A DNA stretch of 28,210 nucleotides, from assembly GCA_036524155.1 (NCBI GenBank), contig DATDCV010000318.1, forward strand, positions 1 through 28,210, written 5' to 3'. Source of the stretch: DATDCV01 sp036524155 (lineage in GTDB: Bacteria; Verrucomicrobiota; Verrucomicrobiia; Limisphaerales; UBA8199). The position numbers were made by a program, and so were the translations under genes. Below the pieces are notes generated by a model. That model was not told the origin of the DNA. It searched no databases and saw only the letters and a list, made by a program, of their open reading frames with translations. Below are positions 7,930-15,458 of this stretch, piece by piece (position 1 is the stretch's first letter; the number at the start of each line of letters is the position of its first letter).

Positions 7930-8397
7930 ATGAAGAAGGTCCATTTTCCAGCTCTCGGGATACTTGCGCTCGCGTCGATCCTCGGGGCCTGCAGTCATAA
8001 GACGGATGTAAGAACGGAGCTCGAAAAAACGGCTACCGCCCTGGCCCAGGATGAAAAGACGCAGCCAGCACCCGCCCCGCCGGCGCCGGACCCTCAGACC
8101 GCCGCGGCGGTTGAGAATCCGCTCCCCGCTGAACCCGCCGCCGTTCCGGCGGCGACCCCGGCGCAGCAGATGCAGCAAGCGCTTGCTTCCTACAAAACCG
8201 GCCAACTGGAGGATGCGGTCACCCGCCTGCAGAAATTACGAGCCATGCCCACCCTGACCGCCCAGCAACGCATGGCGGTCCAGGACAGCGTCGCAGCCGT
8301 GATGAACGAGGTGTATGAGATGGCGGCCAAGGGCGACAGCCGGGCGATAGCCGCAGTGGCTCAATACGAGAAAATGCAGACCGCGCCGCGCAGGTGA
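7930..8397 (+). CDS. Small lipoprotein, function unknown
   Basis: A 155-residue protein starting MKKVHFPALGILALASILGA followed by Cys21, a good lipobox (LGAC) for lipoprotein signal peptidase. After a short charged stretch comes a low-complexity Pro/Ala/Glu linker (about 45-80), then a helical C-terminal part (QQMQQALASYKTGQLEDAVTRLQKLR). The latter resembles a single TPR-like helical pair. No catalytic motif is visible. It probably sits in a membrane facing the periplasm and may be cotranscribed with the preceding pseudopilin gene, 24 bp upstream. I do not recognise a named family. Confidence 0.75.
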   Translation: MKKVHFPALGILALASILGACSHKTDVRTELEKTATALAQDEKTQPAPAPPAPDPQTAAAVENPLPAEPAAVPAATPAQQMQQALASYKTGQLEDAVTRLQKLRAMPTLTAQQRMAVQDSVAAVMNEVYEMAAKGDSRAIAAVAQYEKMQTAPRR

Positions 8398-8407
8398 TGT
8401 CGGTTGC

Positions 8408-8421
8408 CACCGGAATCGGTG
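8408..8421. terminator. Weak hairpin between convergent genes
   Basis: CACCG-GAAT-CGGTG forms a 5-bp stem with a tetraloop in the 39-bp gap between the convergent lipoprotein and acetyltransferase genes. No T-run follows on either strand, so a terminator role is only suggested by position. Confidence 0.25.
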
Positions 8422-8436
8422 TCCTGGGCGACAAAA

Positions 8437-8898
8437 TCACAACTGAAGCTCCATAAAAATGGTTTGTGCCAGAGGCGTCTCATAATAGGGTGCGCACCGC
8501 ACAAATCCGGCGGTCTCGTAAAGCCGAATGGCAGCCTGCATCGATGGTAAAGTGTCCAATTTCATCGTCCGGTACCCGATAGCGCGCCCCTCGTCTACAA
8601 TTCGCTCCGCCAGTAACTTGCCGACGCCCCGGCCGCGAAAACCGGGCCTCACAAACAGGCGTTTCATTTCGCAAACATCATCACCCAGCGGCCGCAACGC
8701 GACACAACCTGACGCGTCGCTGCCGGCCAGACCGAGGCGCAGCCGCCCACGCGGCGGACCGTAAGCCCCGGGCAGACCGGCTAACTCGGCCGCGAATCCC
8801 TGAAAACACAAGTCGACGCTTAGCCACTGCGCGTATTCTTTGAACAAAGCGCGCGCAAGGGCGATTTGCTCCGGTGTGCTCGCCTGGCAGATTGTCAT
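8437..8898 (-). CDS. GNAT family N-acetyltransferase
   Basis: A 153-residue protein of the Gcn5-related acetyltransferase fold. The acetyl-CoA pyrophosphate-binding loop (motif A, R/Q-x-x-G-x-G/A) is RGRGVG at residues 88-93 within EMKRLFVRPGFRGRGVGKLL. Downstream, TMKLDTLPSMQAAIRLYETAGFV at 111-133 is the usual motif B region leading to the last strands. Length is typical for a single-domain GNAT. Such enzymes transfer acetyl groups to small amines or protein N-termini; the acceptor cannot be read from sequence. It stands alone on the minus strand, divergent from the secreted hypothetical gene at 9174. Confidence 0.9.
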   Translation of the reverse strand: MTICQASTPEQIALARALFKEYAQWLSVDLCFQGFAAELAGLPGAYGPPRGRLRLGLAGSDASGCVALRPLGDDVCEMKRLFVRPGFRGRGVGKLLAERIVDEGRAIGYRTMKLDTLPSMQAAIRLYETAGFVRCAPYYETPLAQTIFMELQL

Positions 8899-9173
8899 AG
8901 GCCTGTAGGTTTGTGCCCGCTTACCCTACCGGGGCGGAGTGACAAAGTCTACAGAGGCGGCCTGCCGGGAAGGGCGAGCTCCCGCGAGTCCCTAATTCCG
9001 AGGAGCGGGGAACCGGCACGGCAAAAGAAGGCGCTAACGAGCAAAACGAAAACCCAAGTTGGCGCTGTCTCGATCGCACCAGCAATCTTTTCTGTAACCT
9101 CCGCTGCGGTCCTTTCGTATGCATTGGTGTAAGCAGCAGTGGGCTGGAGCGGACGCAAAACGAGAACCGAGTT
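8899..9173. other. Divergent intergenic region, no gene seen
   Basis: This 275-bp gap separates the start codons of the acetyltransferase (minus) and the 322-residue secreted protein (plus), so it must hold both promoters. I found no convincing -35/-10 pair, RNA gene or long palindrome; only scattered short GC-rich matches such as CCCGC/GCGGG. Confidence 0.5.
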
Positions 9174-10142
9174 ATGAAATCGAGAATTGACAGGCTGGCA
9201 GTAATCCTTGGGGTCCTGGTGCTGACCGGGAGCACTGTGTTGGGGGGCCCGATGCGGCGGGCGGATGTGGCGGCTGACCCCGTTTGGGCGGTGCATGTCG
9301 ACTGTGACCTGCTGCGGTCGACCGCGTTGGGCAGTTTCATTCTGAGTGAAATGGAAAAGCCCGAGGCGCAGGCCAAACTGGCAGCGTTTCAGGCTATGTT
9401 CAGTTTCGATCTGCGCACCCAGTTGCACGGGTTGACGTTGTACAGCACCGGACCTTCCCCGGCGGACGGAGTGCTGCTGGTCTACGCGGATTTTGATCCG
9501 GACCGGCTGGTGACGCTGGCCAAGGCCGCAGAGGACGCACGGGAAACGCAATACAAGCAGACCGTCATTTATAGCTGGGTCGACGGAAAAAGGAAGGCAA
9601 GGAACGGTGTCAAGCCGCGCACCTACGCGGCCATCGCGGGCGATCGGGTTGTTTTTGCGCAGCAGGAAGAACGGGTCGCGCAGGCTTTGGACGTGGTGAA
9701 GGGCGCGACGCCCAGCCTCGCGGGGGGCCAGGTATTTGGTCAATTGGGGGCGGCAGGGAGTACCGGGTTCATCCAGGCCGCCGCGCGCAAACTGGATTTT
9801 GCCGCTTCGGCCCCAAACGCGGCGATTCTGCGACTTTCGAAACTCGCCCGGTTCCAACTGGGAGAGACCGGGCAGCAGGTGACGGCGACGCTTGCGCTCG
9901 AGGCCAACGACGAGGAGGTGGCGACGAACATGGTTTCGATCGCCCAGGGGCTGGTGGCCTTGATGAAATTGCAGAAGGAGAAGCCCGAGTCGGCCAAAAT
10001 CGCCGATGCGCTGGCGATCACGCAAAAGGGCCCGGGGCTGCTCGTTAATCTCAGCCTGCCGGCTGCCGACGTCATCGAAATGATGAAGGCCGGCGCCGCG
10101 CACAAGGCACACCGAAAGGACGCCAAGGAAACGAACAACTGA
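9174..10142 (+). CDS. Secreted hypothetical protein upstream of an ECF sigma factor
   Basis: A 322-residue protein with a signal peptide (RLAVILGVLVLTGSTVLGGP). It has alternating beta/alpha sequence without catalytic motifs: WAVHVDCDLLRSTALGSFIL at 42-61, a central GVLLVYADFDPDRLVTLAKAAEDA segment, TYAAIAGDRVVFAQQEERVAQALDVVKG, and a second half repeating the same feel (IRL..., VTATLALEANDEEVATNM). It ends in a short Lys/Glu-rich tail. I recall similar secreted proteins in Planctomycetota and Verrucomicrobiota but no assigned function. It lies 81 bp before the sigma factor start on the same strand, so it could be the periplasmic sensor or a target of that regulator. That link is inference from position only. 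Confidence 0.75.
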   Translation: MKSRIDRLAVILGVLVLTGSTVLGGPMRRADVAADPVWAVHVDCDLLRSTALGSFILSEMEKPEAQAKLAAFQAMFSFDLRTQLHGLTLYSTGPSPADGVLLVYADFDPDRLVTLAKAAEDARETQYKQTVIYSWVDGKRKARNGVKPRTYAAIAGDRVVFAQQEERVAQALDVVKGATPSLAGGQVFGQLGAAGSTGFIQAAARKLDFAASAPNAAILRLSKLARFQLGETGQQVTATLALEANDEEVATNMVSIAQGLVALMKLQKEKPESAKIADALAITQKGPGLLVNLSLPAADVIEMMKAGAAHKAHRKDAKETNN

Positions 10143-10223
10143 TGGGGCGGGAGGCCGGGGGTGGGGAAAGACTGAACGGTATTGGCTTCGGATTTCGGCC
10201 GGGCCGCAGTAAGATGGTCCATA

Positions 10224-10838
10224 GTGGATCCCGATAACCAGACAACGCCTGACGAGGATCTGGCCCGGCAGGGGCGGGCAGGTTCGCTGGCGGCGTTTGA
10301 AAAACTGGTGCGCCGATACGAGCGCCGGATTTACTCGTTCGCGGCGCGATGCTGCGGGAGCGCCGAGGACGCAGCCGAGATAACCCAGGATACATTCGTG
10401 AAAGCGTACCAGGCGTTGAACCAGTTCGACGCGGGCCGGAACTTCGGCACCTGGCTGTTCACGATCGCCCGCCGCAAATGCATTGATCGGCGCCGGACCG
10501 CCGGGCCCGCGCCGGCGGAGATGCCGGAGCTGATGGAACCGGACAACCCGGCGGAAAAGCTCGTCCGGGAGGAGGACGCCGCCGCGATCTGGAGCCGGGC
10601 GGCGCGGCTGCTGCCACCGAACCAGTTTCAAGCCCTTTGGCTGCGCTATGTTGAAGATATGACCGTGGCCGAAGTTGCCCGGGTGCTTCGTAAGACCAGG
10701 ACCCACGTCAAAGTGCTGCTATTCCGGGCGCGTAGAACATTGGCCAGGCACCTGAGCAGCGAGGCGCCGCAGACCGCGAGCGCGGCGGACTTTCGGCCAC
10801 TGGGTCTGGGAATCCCGCGTCGCGAGCAACCGTTATGA
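10224..10838 (+). CDS. ECF-type RNA polymerase sigma factor (sigma-70 family)
   Basis: Region 2 reads AFEKLVRRYERRIYSFAARC, EDAAEITQDTFVKAYQALNQF and NFGTWLFTIARRKCIDRRR, the core-binding and -10 recognition helices of ECF sigma factors. A short linker follows, then region 4: LPPNQFQALWLRYVEDMTVAEVARVL and the recognition helix KTRTHVKVLLFRARRTLARHL. Two starts are possible, TTG at 10182 or GTG at 10224. I prefer the GTG because it gives the short N-terminus normal for the family; neither has a strong ribosome-binding site. The stop overlaps the next ATG (ATGA, 10835-10838), which is typical of sigma factor/anti-sigma pairs. It would direct polymerase to a small stress- or envelope-responsive regulon. 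Confidence 0.92.
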   Translation: MDPDNQTTPDEDLARQGRAGSLAAFEKLVRRYERRIYSFAARCCGSAEDAAEITQDTFVKAYQALNQFDAGRNFGTWLFTIARRKCIDRRRTAGPAPAEMPELMEPDNPAEKLVREEDAAAIWSRAARLLPPNQFQALWLRYVEDMTVAEVARVLRKTRTHVKVLLFRARRTLARHLSSEAPQTASAADFRPLGLGIPRREQPL

Positions 10839-11302
10839 AATCGATTTGGCAACAATACCGGATGTCAGCCGCACTGGATAACGACAAAACGCAGCCAGAC
10901 CCGCGGACGATTAGCGGAGGCGAGGAGGGTCGTGCGTTCGCGCGGAGCCTGGCTACCCTCGACCAACAGTTGAAGAACGCACGGTCGGACGCACCGGCGC
11001 CTCCGTTTCTGCACGAGTCGATTATGGCCAAGGTGCGCCGTCAAGCCGAGGCTCCGGCGACGCGCCCCGGCGTCCTGTTGGGCTGGTGGGCTGCTCCGGC
11101 GTGTGCGGCGGCGCTGGTTGTATGTTTCTTTCTGGCCATGCATTTCGCGCGCCGTCCAGCCTTGCGGGCTCCCGTCTCCCGGCCGCAAGAGGAACTCGCA
11201 GCCCTGCCGGACACGGTTCTTTCGCCGTTGTCCGACGAGCTTGAGCACCTCCAACGCGATCTCCGGACGACCACCGATTTCCTCCTCGCAAGCCTCCCTT
11301 GA
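10835..11302 (+). CDS. Single-pass membrane protein, putative anti-sigma factor
   Basis: A 155-residue protein whose ATG overlaps the sigma factor stop. The cytoplasmic N-terminal part (1-85) is hydrophilic with a helical segment EEGRAFARSLATLDQQLKNA. One transmembrane helix follows at about 88-108 (WWAAPACAAALVVCFFLAMHFA), then a short external tail ending in SPLSDELEHLQRDLRTTTDF. Topology and coupling are those of an anti-sigma factor. The zinc-binding HxxxCxxC motif of ZAS-type anti-sigma proteins is absent, so it would be a different class. Function is inferred from genomic position; the membrane topology is visible in sequence. Confidence 0.7.
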   Translation: MKSIWQQYRMSAALDNDKTQPDPRTISGGEEGRAFARSLATLDQQLKNARSDAPAPPFLHESIMAKVRRQAEAPATRPGVLLGWWAAPACAAALVVCFFLAMHFARRPALRAPVSRPQEELAALPDTVLSPLSDELEHLQRDLRTTTDFLLASLP

Positions 11303-11404
11303 GCAGCGGGCCACACGCCTATTGCATTTTCAGGCCGAGCCTCCATACTTTTACCAGCATCGCGGCGTCTGGGCAGGCACGGTGGGGCGACGCGTTACGA
11401 AACC

Positions 11405-11420
11405 GGCAGCGCGGGCTGCC
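11405..11420. other. Short perfect hairpin upstream of the ElaB/YqjD-like gene
   Basis: GGCAGC-GCGG-GCTGCC is a 6-bp perfect stem with a GCGG loop. It ends 20 nt before the ATG at 11441 and just upstream of a strong ribosome-binding site (AGGAAAGGA, about 5 nt before the ATG). It could affect leader structure, or mark the end of the sigma factor transcript; no T-run follows. Confidence 0.35.
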
Positions 11421-11440
11421 ACTGGCAGGAAAGGACTATC

Positions 11441-11734
11441 ATGACGACACAGGAAGCTAATCAAAAACTCATCGGAGATCTCAAAGCGGTAGTCGCTGAC
11501 GCAGAAGAGCTGATCAAAGCCACCGCCGGCCAGGCGGGAGAAAAGCTGGCCCAGGTCCGGACCCGCATGGCGGCGGCGGTGGAATCGGCAAAAGCCACTT
11601 GCCACGAGCTGGAGGCAAAAACCGTCGCAGCCGCCAAGGCGACCGACCGGACGATCCGCGAACATCCCTACGAATCTATGGGGATAGCCTTTGGGCTGGG
11701 TTTGCTGGTAGGTGTTTTGGTTACGCGCAGGTAG
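11441..11734 (+). CDS. ElaB/YqjD/DUF883-like membrane-anchored protein
   Basis: A 97-residue protein. The first 70 residues form an amphipathic Ala/Glu/Lys helix (LIGDLKAVVADAEELIKATA, GEKLAQVRTRMAAAVESAKA). A short REHPYES hinge and a single C-terminal transmembrane helix (MGIAFGLGLLVGVLV) with terminal TRR follow. This is the ElaB/YqjD/DUF883 architecture; the E. coli members are tail-anchored inner-membrane proteins that bind ribosomes in stationary phase. The two downstream genes are YqjE- and YqjK-like, reproducing the yqjD-yqjE-yqjK order, which supports the call. Strong Shine-Dalgarno AGGAAAGGA. Confidence 0.85.
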   Translation: MTTQEANQKLIGDLKAVVADAEELIKATAGQAGEKLAQVRTRMAAAVESAKATCHELEAKTVAAAKATDRTIREHPYESMGIAFGLGLLVGVLVTRR

Positions 11735-11741
11735 CGGCCCG

Positions 11742-12128
11742 ATGCAAGAGCCGACCAACCAGCCGGCGGGGGTGTTCGCATCCCTGCGGCGATTATTGCA
11801 GACGGTGCTGGCCATCGTGCAAAACCGGCTCGAGTTGGTGCTGGTGGAGGCACAGGAAGAGCGGCTGCAATTCTTCGAGACGCTGCTGCTGGCGGGCACC
11901 GTGATTGTGCTGGGTGCGATCACCGCCGGCACAGTGATCTTCACGCTGGTGGCTCTTTGCATCCACGCAGAACGTTTCGATCTGCTGATTGGACTGGTGC
12001 TGGTGTGTTTGCTGGCGACGGGAGTGGCGTTCTGGCGGTTGCGCCGGCGGTTGAAGACCTGGGTGCCGTTCTCCGCCACGCTGGCGGAGCTGAAGAAGGA
12101 CAAGGCATGTTTGGAACAAAAGCCCTAG
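11742..12128 (+). CDS. YqjE/phage-holin-3_6-like membrane protein
   Basis: A 128-residue protein starting at the ATG 7 bp after the previous stop. An N-terminal helix (LQTVLAIVQNRLELVLVEAQEERLQFFETL) with the family-typical NRLELVxxExxEE pattern is followed by two transmembrane helices (LLLAGTVIVLGAITAGTVIF and LLIGLVLVCLLATGVAFWRL) and a basic RRRLK turn. This matches the YqjE/holin-3_6 superfamily, whose members are stress-associated inner-membrane proteins rather than phage holins. It overlaps the next gene by 22 bp. Part of a three-gene operon. Confidence 0.82.
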   Translation: MQEPTNQPAGVFASLRRLLQTVLAIVQNRLELVLVEAQEERLQFFETLLLAGTVIVLGAITAGTVIFTLVALCIHAERFDLLIGLVLVCLLATGVAFWRLRRRLKTWVPFSATLAELKKDKACLEQKP

Positions 12129-12427
12129 ACGAACTGCACCACCAAAAAGAGGTGTTGCTGCTCGAGAGCACCTTGAATCGCCTGAAATTGCAGGCCGAGC
12201 TTCAAAACTTGCGGTCATTCGCCAACCCTTTGGGCGGGTTGACCGGGAAAACCCAGGGAGTCTTCCCGCTGCTTTTGCTGCTTGCCCCGATCGCTGGTTT
12301 TCTTGCTTTCCGCCGTTTCCGCCGCCCGGATTCGTTTCCGGGGCGGATTGTCTCACTCGCGAAGCTGATTCTGCCGCTATACCAACTGTGGAGGCGGTTC
12401 AGCTCTACGGTTCCTTCGGGGAAATAA
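12107..12427 (+). CDS. YqjK-like small membrane protein
   Basis: A 106-residue protein. Charged N-terminal helix (LDELHHQKEVLLLESTLNRLKLQAELQNL), then one hydrophobic segment (VFPLLLLLAPIAGFLAFRRF) and a basic tail with a second weak hydrophobic stretch (IVSLAKLILPLYQLWRRF). Small size, third position after ElaB/YqjD- and YqjE-like genes, and the overall helix-membrane-basic pattern fit YqjK. Sequence similarity alone is weak, so the name rests on context. The start codon lies inside the end of the upstream gene (22-bp overlap), indicating translational coupling. The frame is open further upstream but that part is only the shadow of the upstream gene. Confidence 0.7.
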   Translation: MFGTKALDELHHQKEVLLLESTLNRLKLQAELQNLRSFANPLGGLTGKTQGVFPLLLLLAPIAGFLAFRRFRRPDSFPGRIVSLAKLILPLYQLWRRFSSTVPSGK

Positions 12428-12475
12428 ACCAGCGATCAAGCTAACTCGATTTCGGGGATTCGGGCTAAAGCAGAT

Positions 12476-13381
12476 TCACGACTTCTTCAGCAGCGACGCT
12501 TTGGCTGCGGCCAACCCCTTTAGCCTGGCCTTGTCCAGCCTGGGATACTCGAGCTTTAGTTCCGCGAGGGTCTGGATGACGGCGGCGGCGACTACGATCC
12601 GGGTAAACCACTTGTTGTCAGCGGGGACGACATACCAGGGCGCTGCCTTGGTGGCCGTGTGCCGAATCATATCTTCGTACGCCTCCAAGTACTGGTCCCA
12701 ATAGCTGCGCTCCGCGAGATCCGACGCAGAGAACTTCCAGTTCTTTTCCGGGTTTTCCAGACGTTGAAGGAAGCGCCGTTTCTGCTCTTTCTTTGAAACA
12801 TTGAGGAAGAACTTGCGAACCACAATGCCATTGTGGGCGAGGTATTGCTCGAACTGGGTGATGTCCTCATAACGTCGTGTCCAGAGATCCTTGCCCACGA
12901 GCTGCTCCGGGATCTTCTCGCTCTTCAGGAACTCGGGGTGGACGCGGACAATGAGCACTTCCTCGTAATAGGAACGGTTGTAGATGCCGATCTCGCCACG
13001 ATTCGGCAGCGCTTTCATGCAGCGCCAAAGGTAGTCGTGATCCAGCTCTTCGCCGGAGGGGGCCTTGAACGAGTGCACCTGGCAGCCCTGGGGGTTGACA
13101 CCCGACATGACGTGCTTGATAGCTCCATCCTTTCCCGCGGCGTCCATGGCCTGGAAAATGAGCAGAATGGCCCATTTGTCCTGGGCGTAGAGCCGGTCCT
13201 GCAACTCGGCAAGAGCTTCGACGCCTTTGGCCAGACCTTCCTTGGCGCGGACCTTGTCGGTCGGTTTCAGCCAAAGCGTGTCCGTCGGGTCATAATCTTT
13301 GAGCCGGAAACCCTTTCCTTTGGTAACACGAAAGGGTTCGGCGAATTGGCGGGCCGTCTTGATCATTTCCTTTGTTTTCAT
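12476..13381 (-). CDS. ppk2: Polyphosphate kinase 2 (PPK2 family phosphotransferase)
   Basis: A 301-residue PPK2-family enzyme that transfers phosphate between polyphosphate and nucleotides in the cytoplasm. The P-loop-like Walker A is FQAMDAAGKDGAIKHVMSGV (about 76-95). The second signature is IYNRSYYEEVLIVRVHPEFL (133-152). RRYEDITQFEQYL, KKEQKRRFLQRLENPEKNWK and AERSYWDQYLEAYEDMI form the helical lid. Length is that of one-domain class I-type PPK2. I start at the ATG at 13379-13381; upstream there is only a TTG start (13438) with no ribosome-binding site. It converges on the ElaB/YqjE/YqjK operon with a 48-bp gap. Family is certain; direction (nucleotide synthesis or polyphosphate synthesis) is not readable. 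Confidence 0.95.
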   Translation of the reverse strand: MKTKEMIKTARQFAEPFRVTKGKGFRLKDYDPTDTLWLKPTDKVRAKEGLAKGVEALAELQDRLYAQDKWAILLIFQAMDAAGKDGAIKHVMSGVNPQGCQVHSFKAPSGEELDHDYLWRCMKALPNRGEIGIYNRSYYEEVLIVRVHPEFLKSEKIPEQLVGKDLWTRRYEDITQFEQYLAHNGIVVRKFFLNVSKKEQKRRFLQRLENPEKNWKFSASDLAERSYWDQYLEAYEDMIRHTATKAAPWYVVPADNKWFTRIVVAAAVIQTLAELKLEYPRLDKARLKGLAAAKASLLKKS

Positions 13382-13503
13382 AATCGCGAGCAGCAGTTTA
13401 GTTTTGCACCAGCGCAAACAGATGACTTGCACGAACAACCCAGGCCTGACCGGGATATTTCGGCCTACAAGATAGCCAGGCTAAAGGCGGCAGGATTCCG
13501 CAG

Positions 13504-15309
13504 TTACTGCCGAGAATTCAGGCTCGACACCGTTTCCAGGATCCAGTCGGCGGTTTCTTTCAGCGCTTTCGGGCTGAACGTTTCCTCGATCAGGCTGTAC
13601 TCAGCCACCGCGCCGGTCGTGCAAGTCTGAAAGAGATGATTGAGGCCCACCAGCTCCTCGCACTTGAGGCGCTGGTTGCCGCCGGCGAGAAGCGCCTCAC
13701 GGATCGCCGCCAGATTTTCTTTCGCCGCAACCTGCAGGTCTTTCTCCCCGGTCAGCGCCAGCACCGGACAGGTCACTTTCCTCAGTGTCGGCCGCGGATC
13801 GTAGGCCAGCAATTCACGGAACCACGGCGTCGCCAGCGCTTCGACTTGTTTCTCGATCATGGCGTCGGTGATCCCGAGTGCTTTGCGCTGTTCTTCAGAA
13901 AGGCCGGAGATTTGCTCCCGGGCGAATTTGCCGGCCTTTTCCTTCAACACCGCCGGATCTTTTTCCTCCCTGACCAGGCGGAAGATTTCGCGCTGGGTGT
14001 CGGTGTTTTTTTTGATCACGTCTTCGCCCACTCCCATGACGCGCGCGATGTCCTGACCCTGGCGAACCAGCAAGTCTTCCATGGGGACGCCGACGCCGGC
14101 CAGCAGCACGATGAAAGCGACGCCGGACGACTTGACCGCCACGCGAGGGGCGATGATGCCGCCCTCGCTGTGGCCAATCAGGCCGATGCGTTTGGCGTCG
14201 ACCGCGCGGCGTGTCCGCAGAAACTCGATCTCCGCGAGCGTGTCTTCGACAAAGTCCGTGTCGGTGGACTTGGCGAAGTCGCCCGTTGACTTGCCGGCGC
14301 CGCGGTCGTCGCAGCGCAGCACGGCGATGCCCCTGCGGGTCAGATAGTCGGCGAGCACGAGGAACGGGCGGTGCCCCATGATGGCCTCGTCGCGGTCCTG
14401 CTGGCCGGAACCGGTGATCAAAATGACCGCGGGATACGGGCCGGTGCCGCGTGGTGTGGTCAGCGTGCCGCCCAGCTTGACACCGCCGGCCTTGTTCTCG
14501 ACCACCACTTCCTCCTCAAGGTAAGGGTAAGGCGGCTTCGGGTCCTGCGGACGCCGGAAGGTGGGCGCGGTGGCCAGGCGCTTAAAGACCAACGGCAGCG
14601 AATTGCCGGCTTGTTTCCAGGCCCCCGCTAATTCCGACCCGTCGTGGCTGAAGGTGCCGTCGAACACACCGCCGACCGCCCCGGCTTCCAGGTGCAGGTT
14701 CTGGCCGTTTGTCGTAACGCTGGAGACGGCAAACTTCGCGCTGCCCTGGTCGACGCTGGTCAAGGTTCCGGCAAGGGCGTCGCCGGCTGCGTTAGTAAGC
14801 TCTAGAACAAGACGCAGTTCGATGATGGGCGTGGGCTTAATCGAGCCCTGCCAGTGGCCGACCGGGCCGGTGCCGGGGACGCCGCGATTGGGAGTTTCTC
14901 CGGTCGAAGCAGCCTTGGCCTTGCGCTCGAGCTGGAACGGAAAGGTCTGGCCTCCCTGGTTGAAATTGCCACTGATCTTGTTGGAGGTTTGGTCGAGGCT
15001 GCCGTCGAACCGCGGATCGCCCGGGATGCCCGGCATCGTGAATGAGACCTTTCGGCCTCTGACGTCGACGCTGCCCAACTTGAAGCCACGCAGGCCCTGC
15101 ACGGGTATGTCGATAGTGCCAGACCATCCACCGCTCGCATTCGTGTCCAAATCCACCCGCAGCCCCAATGGAATTGTGGGCAATTGGATGCTCCCCTCCC
15201 AATGCCCGGCCGGACTGCCGGCCGCCTCGTCTTGCGCGGCGTGAAGACTAATCTGGAACAACGTCAACGCGAGAGCTGCCAAAGTCGAGAGGGTCACCTT
15301 TGCTTTCAT
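13504..15309 (-). CDS. Secreted alpha/beta hydrolase (S9/DUF1749-like esterase or peptidase) with duplicated N-terminal domain
   Basis: A 601-residue protein with a signal peptide (VTLSTLAALALTLFQISLHA). Residues about 35-130 and 151-245 are two copies of one beta-rich domain, each opening with GHW(E/Q)GSI and containing F-D-G-(S/T) near the middle (FDGSLDQTSNKISGNFNQ and FDGTFSHDGSELAGAWKQ). The C-terminal alpha/beta hydrolase has oxyanion-side LITGSGQQDRD (297-307), RCDDRGAGKS (332-341), and the nucleophile elbow GHSEGG with Ser381. Asp524 in TGEKDLQ and His558 in LNHLF complete a normal triad. Such enzymes are annotated as dienelactone-hydrolase- or peptidase-like; the true substrate is unknown. 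The ATG at 15307-15309 starts the signal peptide. Confidence 0.85.
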   Translation of the reverse strand: MKAKVTLSTLAALALTLFQISLHAAQDEAAGSPAGHWEGSIQLPTIPLGLRVDLDTNASGGWSGTIDIPVQGLRGFKLGSVDVRGRKVSFTMPGIPGDPRFDGSLDQTSNKISGNFNQGGQTFPFQLERKAKAASTGETPNRGVPGTGPVGHWQGSIKPTPIIELRLVLELTNAAGDALAGTLTSVDQGSAKFAVSSVTTNGQNLHLEAGAVGGVFDGTFSHDGSELAGAWKQAGNSLPLVFKRLATAPTFRRPQDPKPPYPYLEEEVVVENKAGGVKLGGTLTTPRGTGPYPAVILITGSGQQDRDEAIMGHRPFLVLADYLTRRGIAVLRCDDRGAGKSTGDFAKSTDTDFVEDTLAEIEFLRTRRAVDAKRIGLIGHSEGGIIAPRVAVKSSGVAFIVLLAGVGVPMEDLLVRQGQDIARVMGVGEDVIKKNTDTQREIFRLVREEKDPAVLKEKAGKFAREQISGLSEEQRKALGITDAMIEKQVEALATPWFRELLAYDPRPTLRKVTCPVLALTGEKDLQVAAKENLAAIREALLAGGNQRLKCEELVGLNHLFQTCTTGAVAEYSLIEETFSPKALKETADWILETVSSLNSRQ

Positions 15310-15458
15310 AGTCGCACTAAAGACGGTCAAACTTACGCCGGGCCTCGATCGGCAGAGTGGCGCGTAGCGGCCGTTCCTTCAAGCGAGAAATCGAAATGAG
15401 GTTTCGCCATTCTCCGCTTTTGGCCGCATCAACGCCGTGGCATAGTTGAAGGCTCACG

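Noticed and set aside
8949..10706. A 585-codon minus-strand open frame opposite the secreted protein and sigma factor genes
   Set aside because: It is antisense to two genes with clear signal-peptide and sigma-region motifs on the plus strand. Its translation is Arg/Pro/His/Gln-rich with no domain, as expected for a high-GC shadow.
11742..12128. Phage holin and thus a prophage remnant
   Set aside because: The holin-like similarity is that of the chromosomal YqjE family, and the flanking genes are ElaB/YqjD- and YqjK-like; no other phage genes are present.
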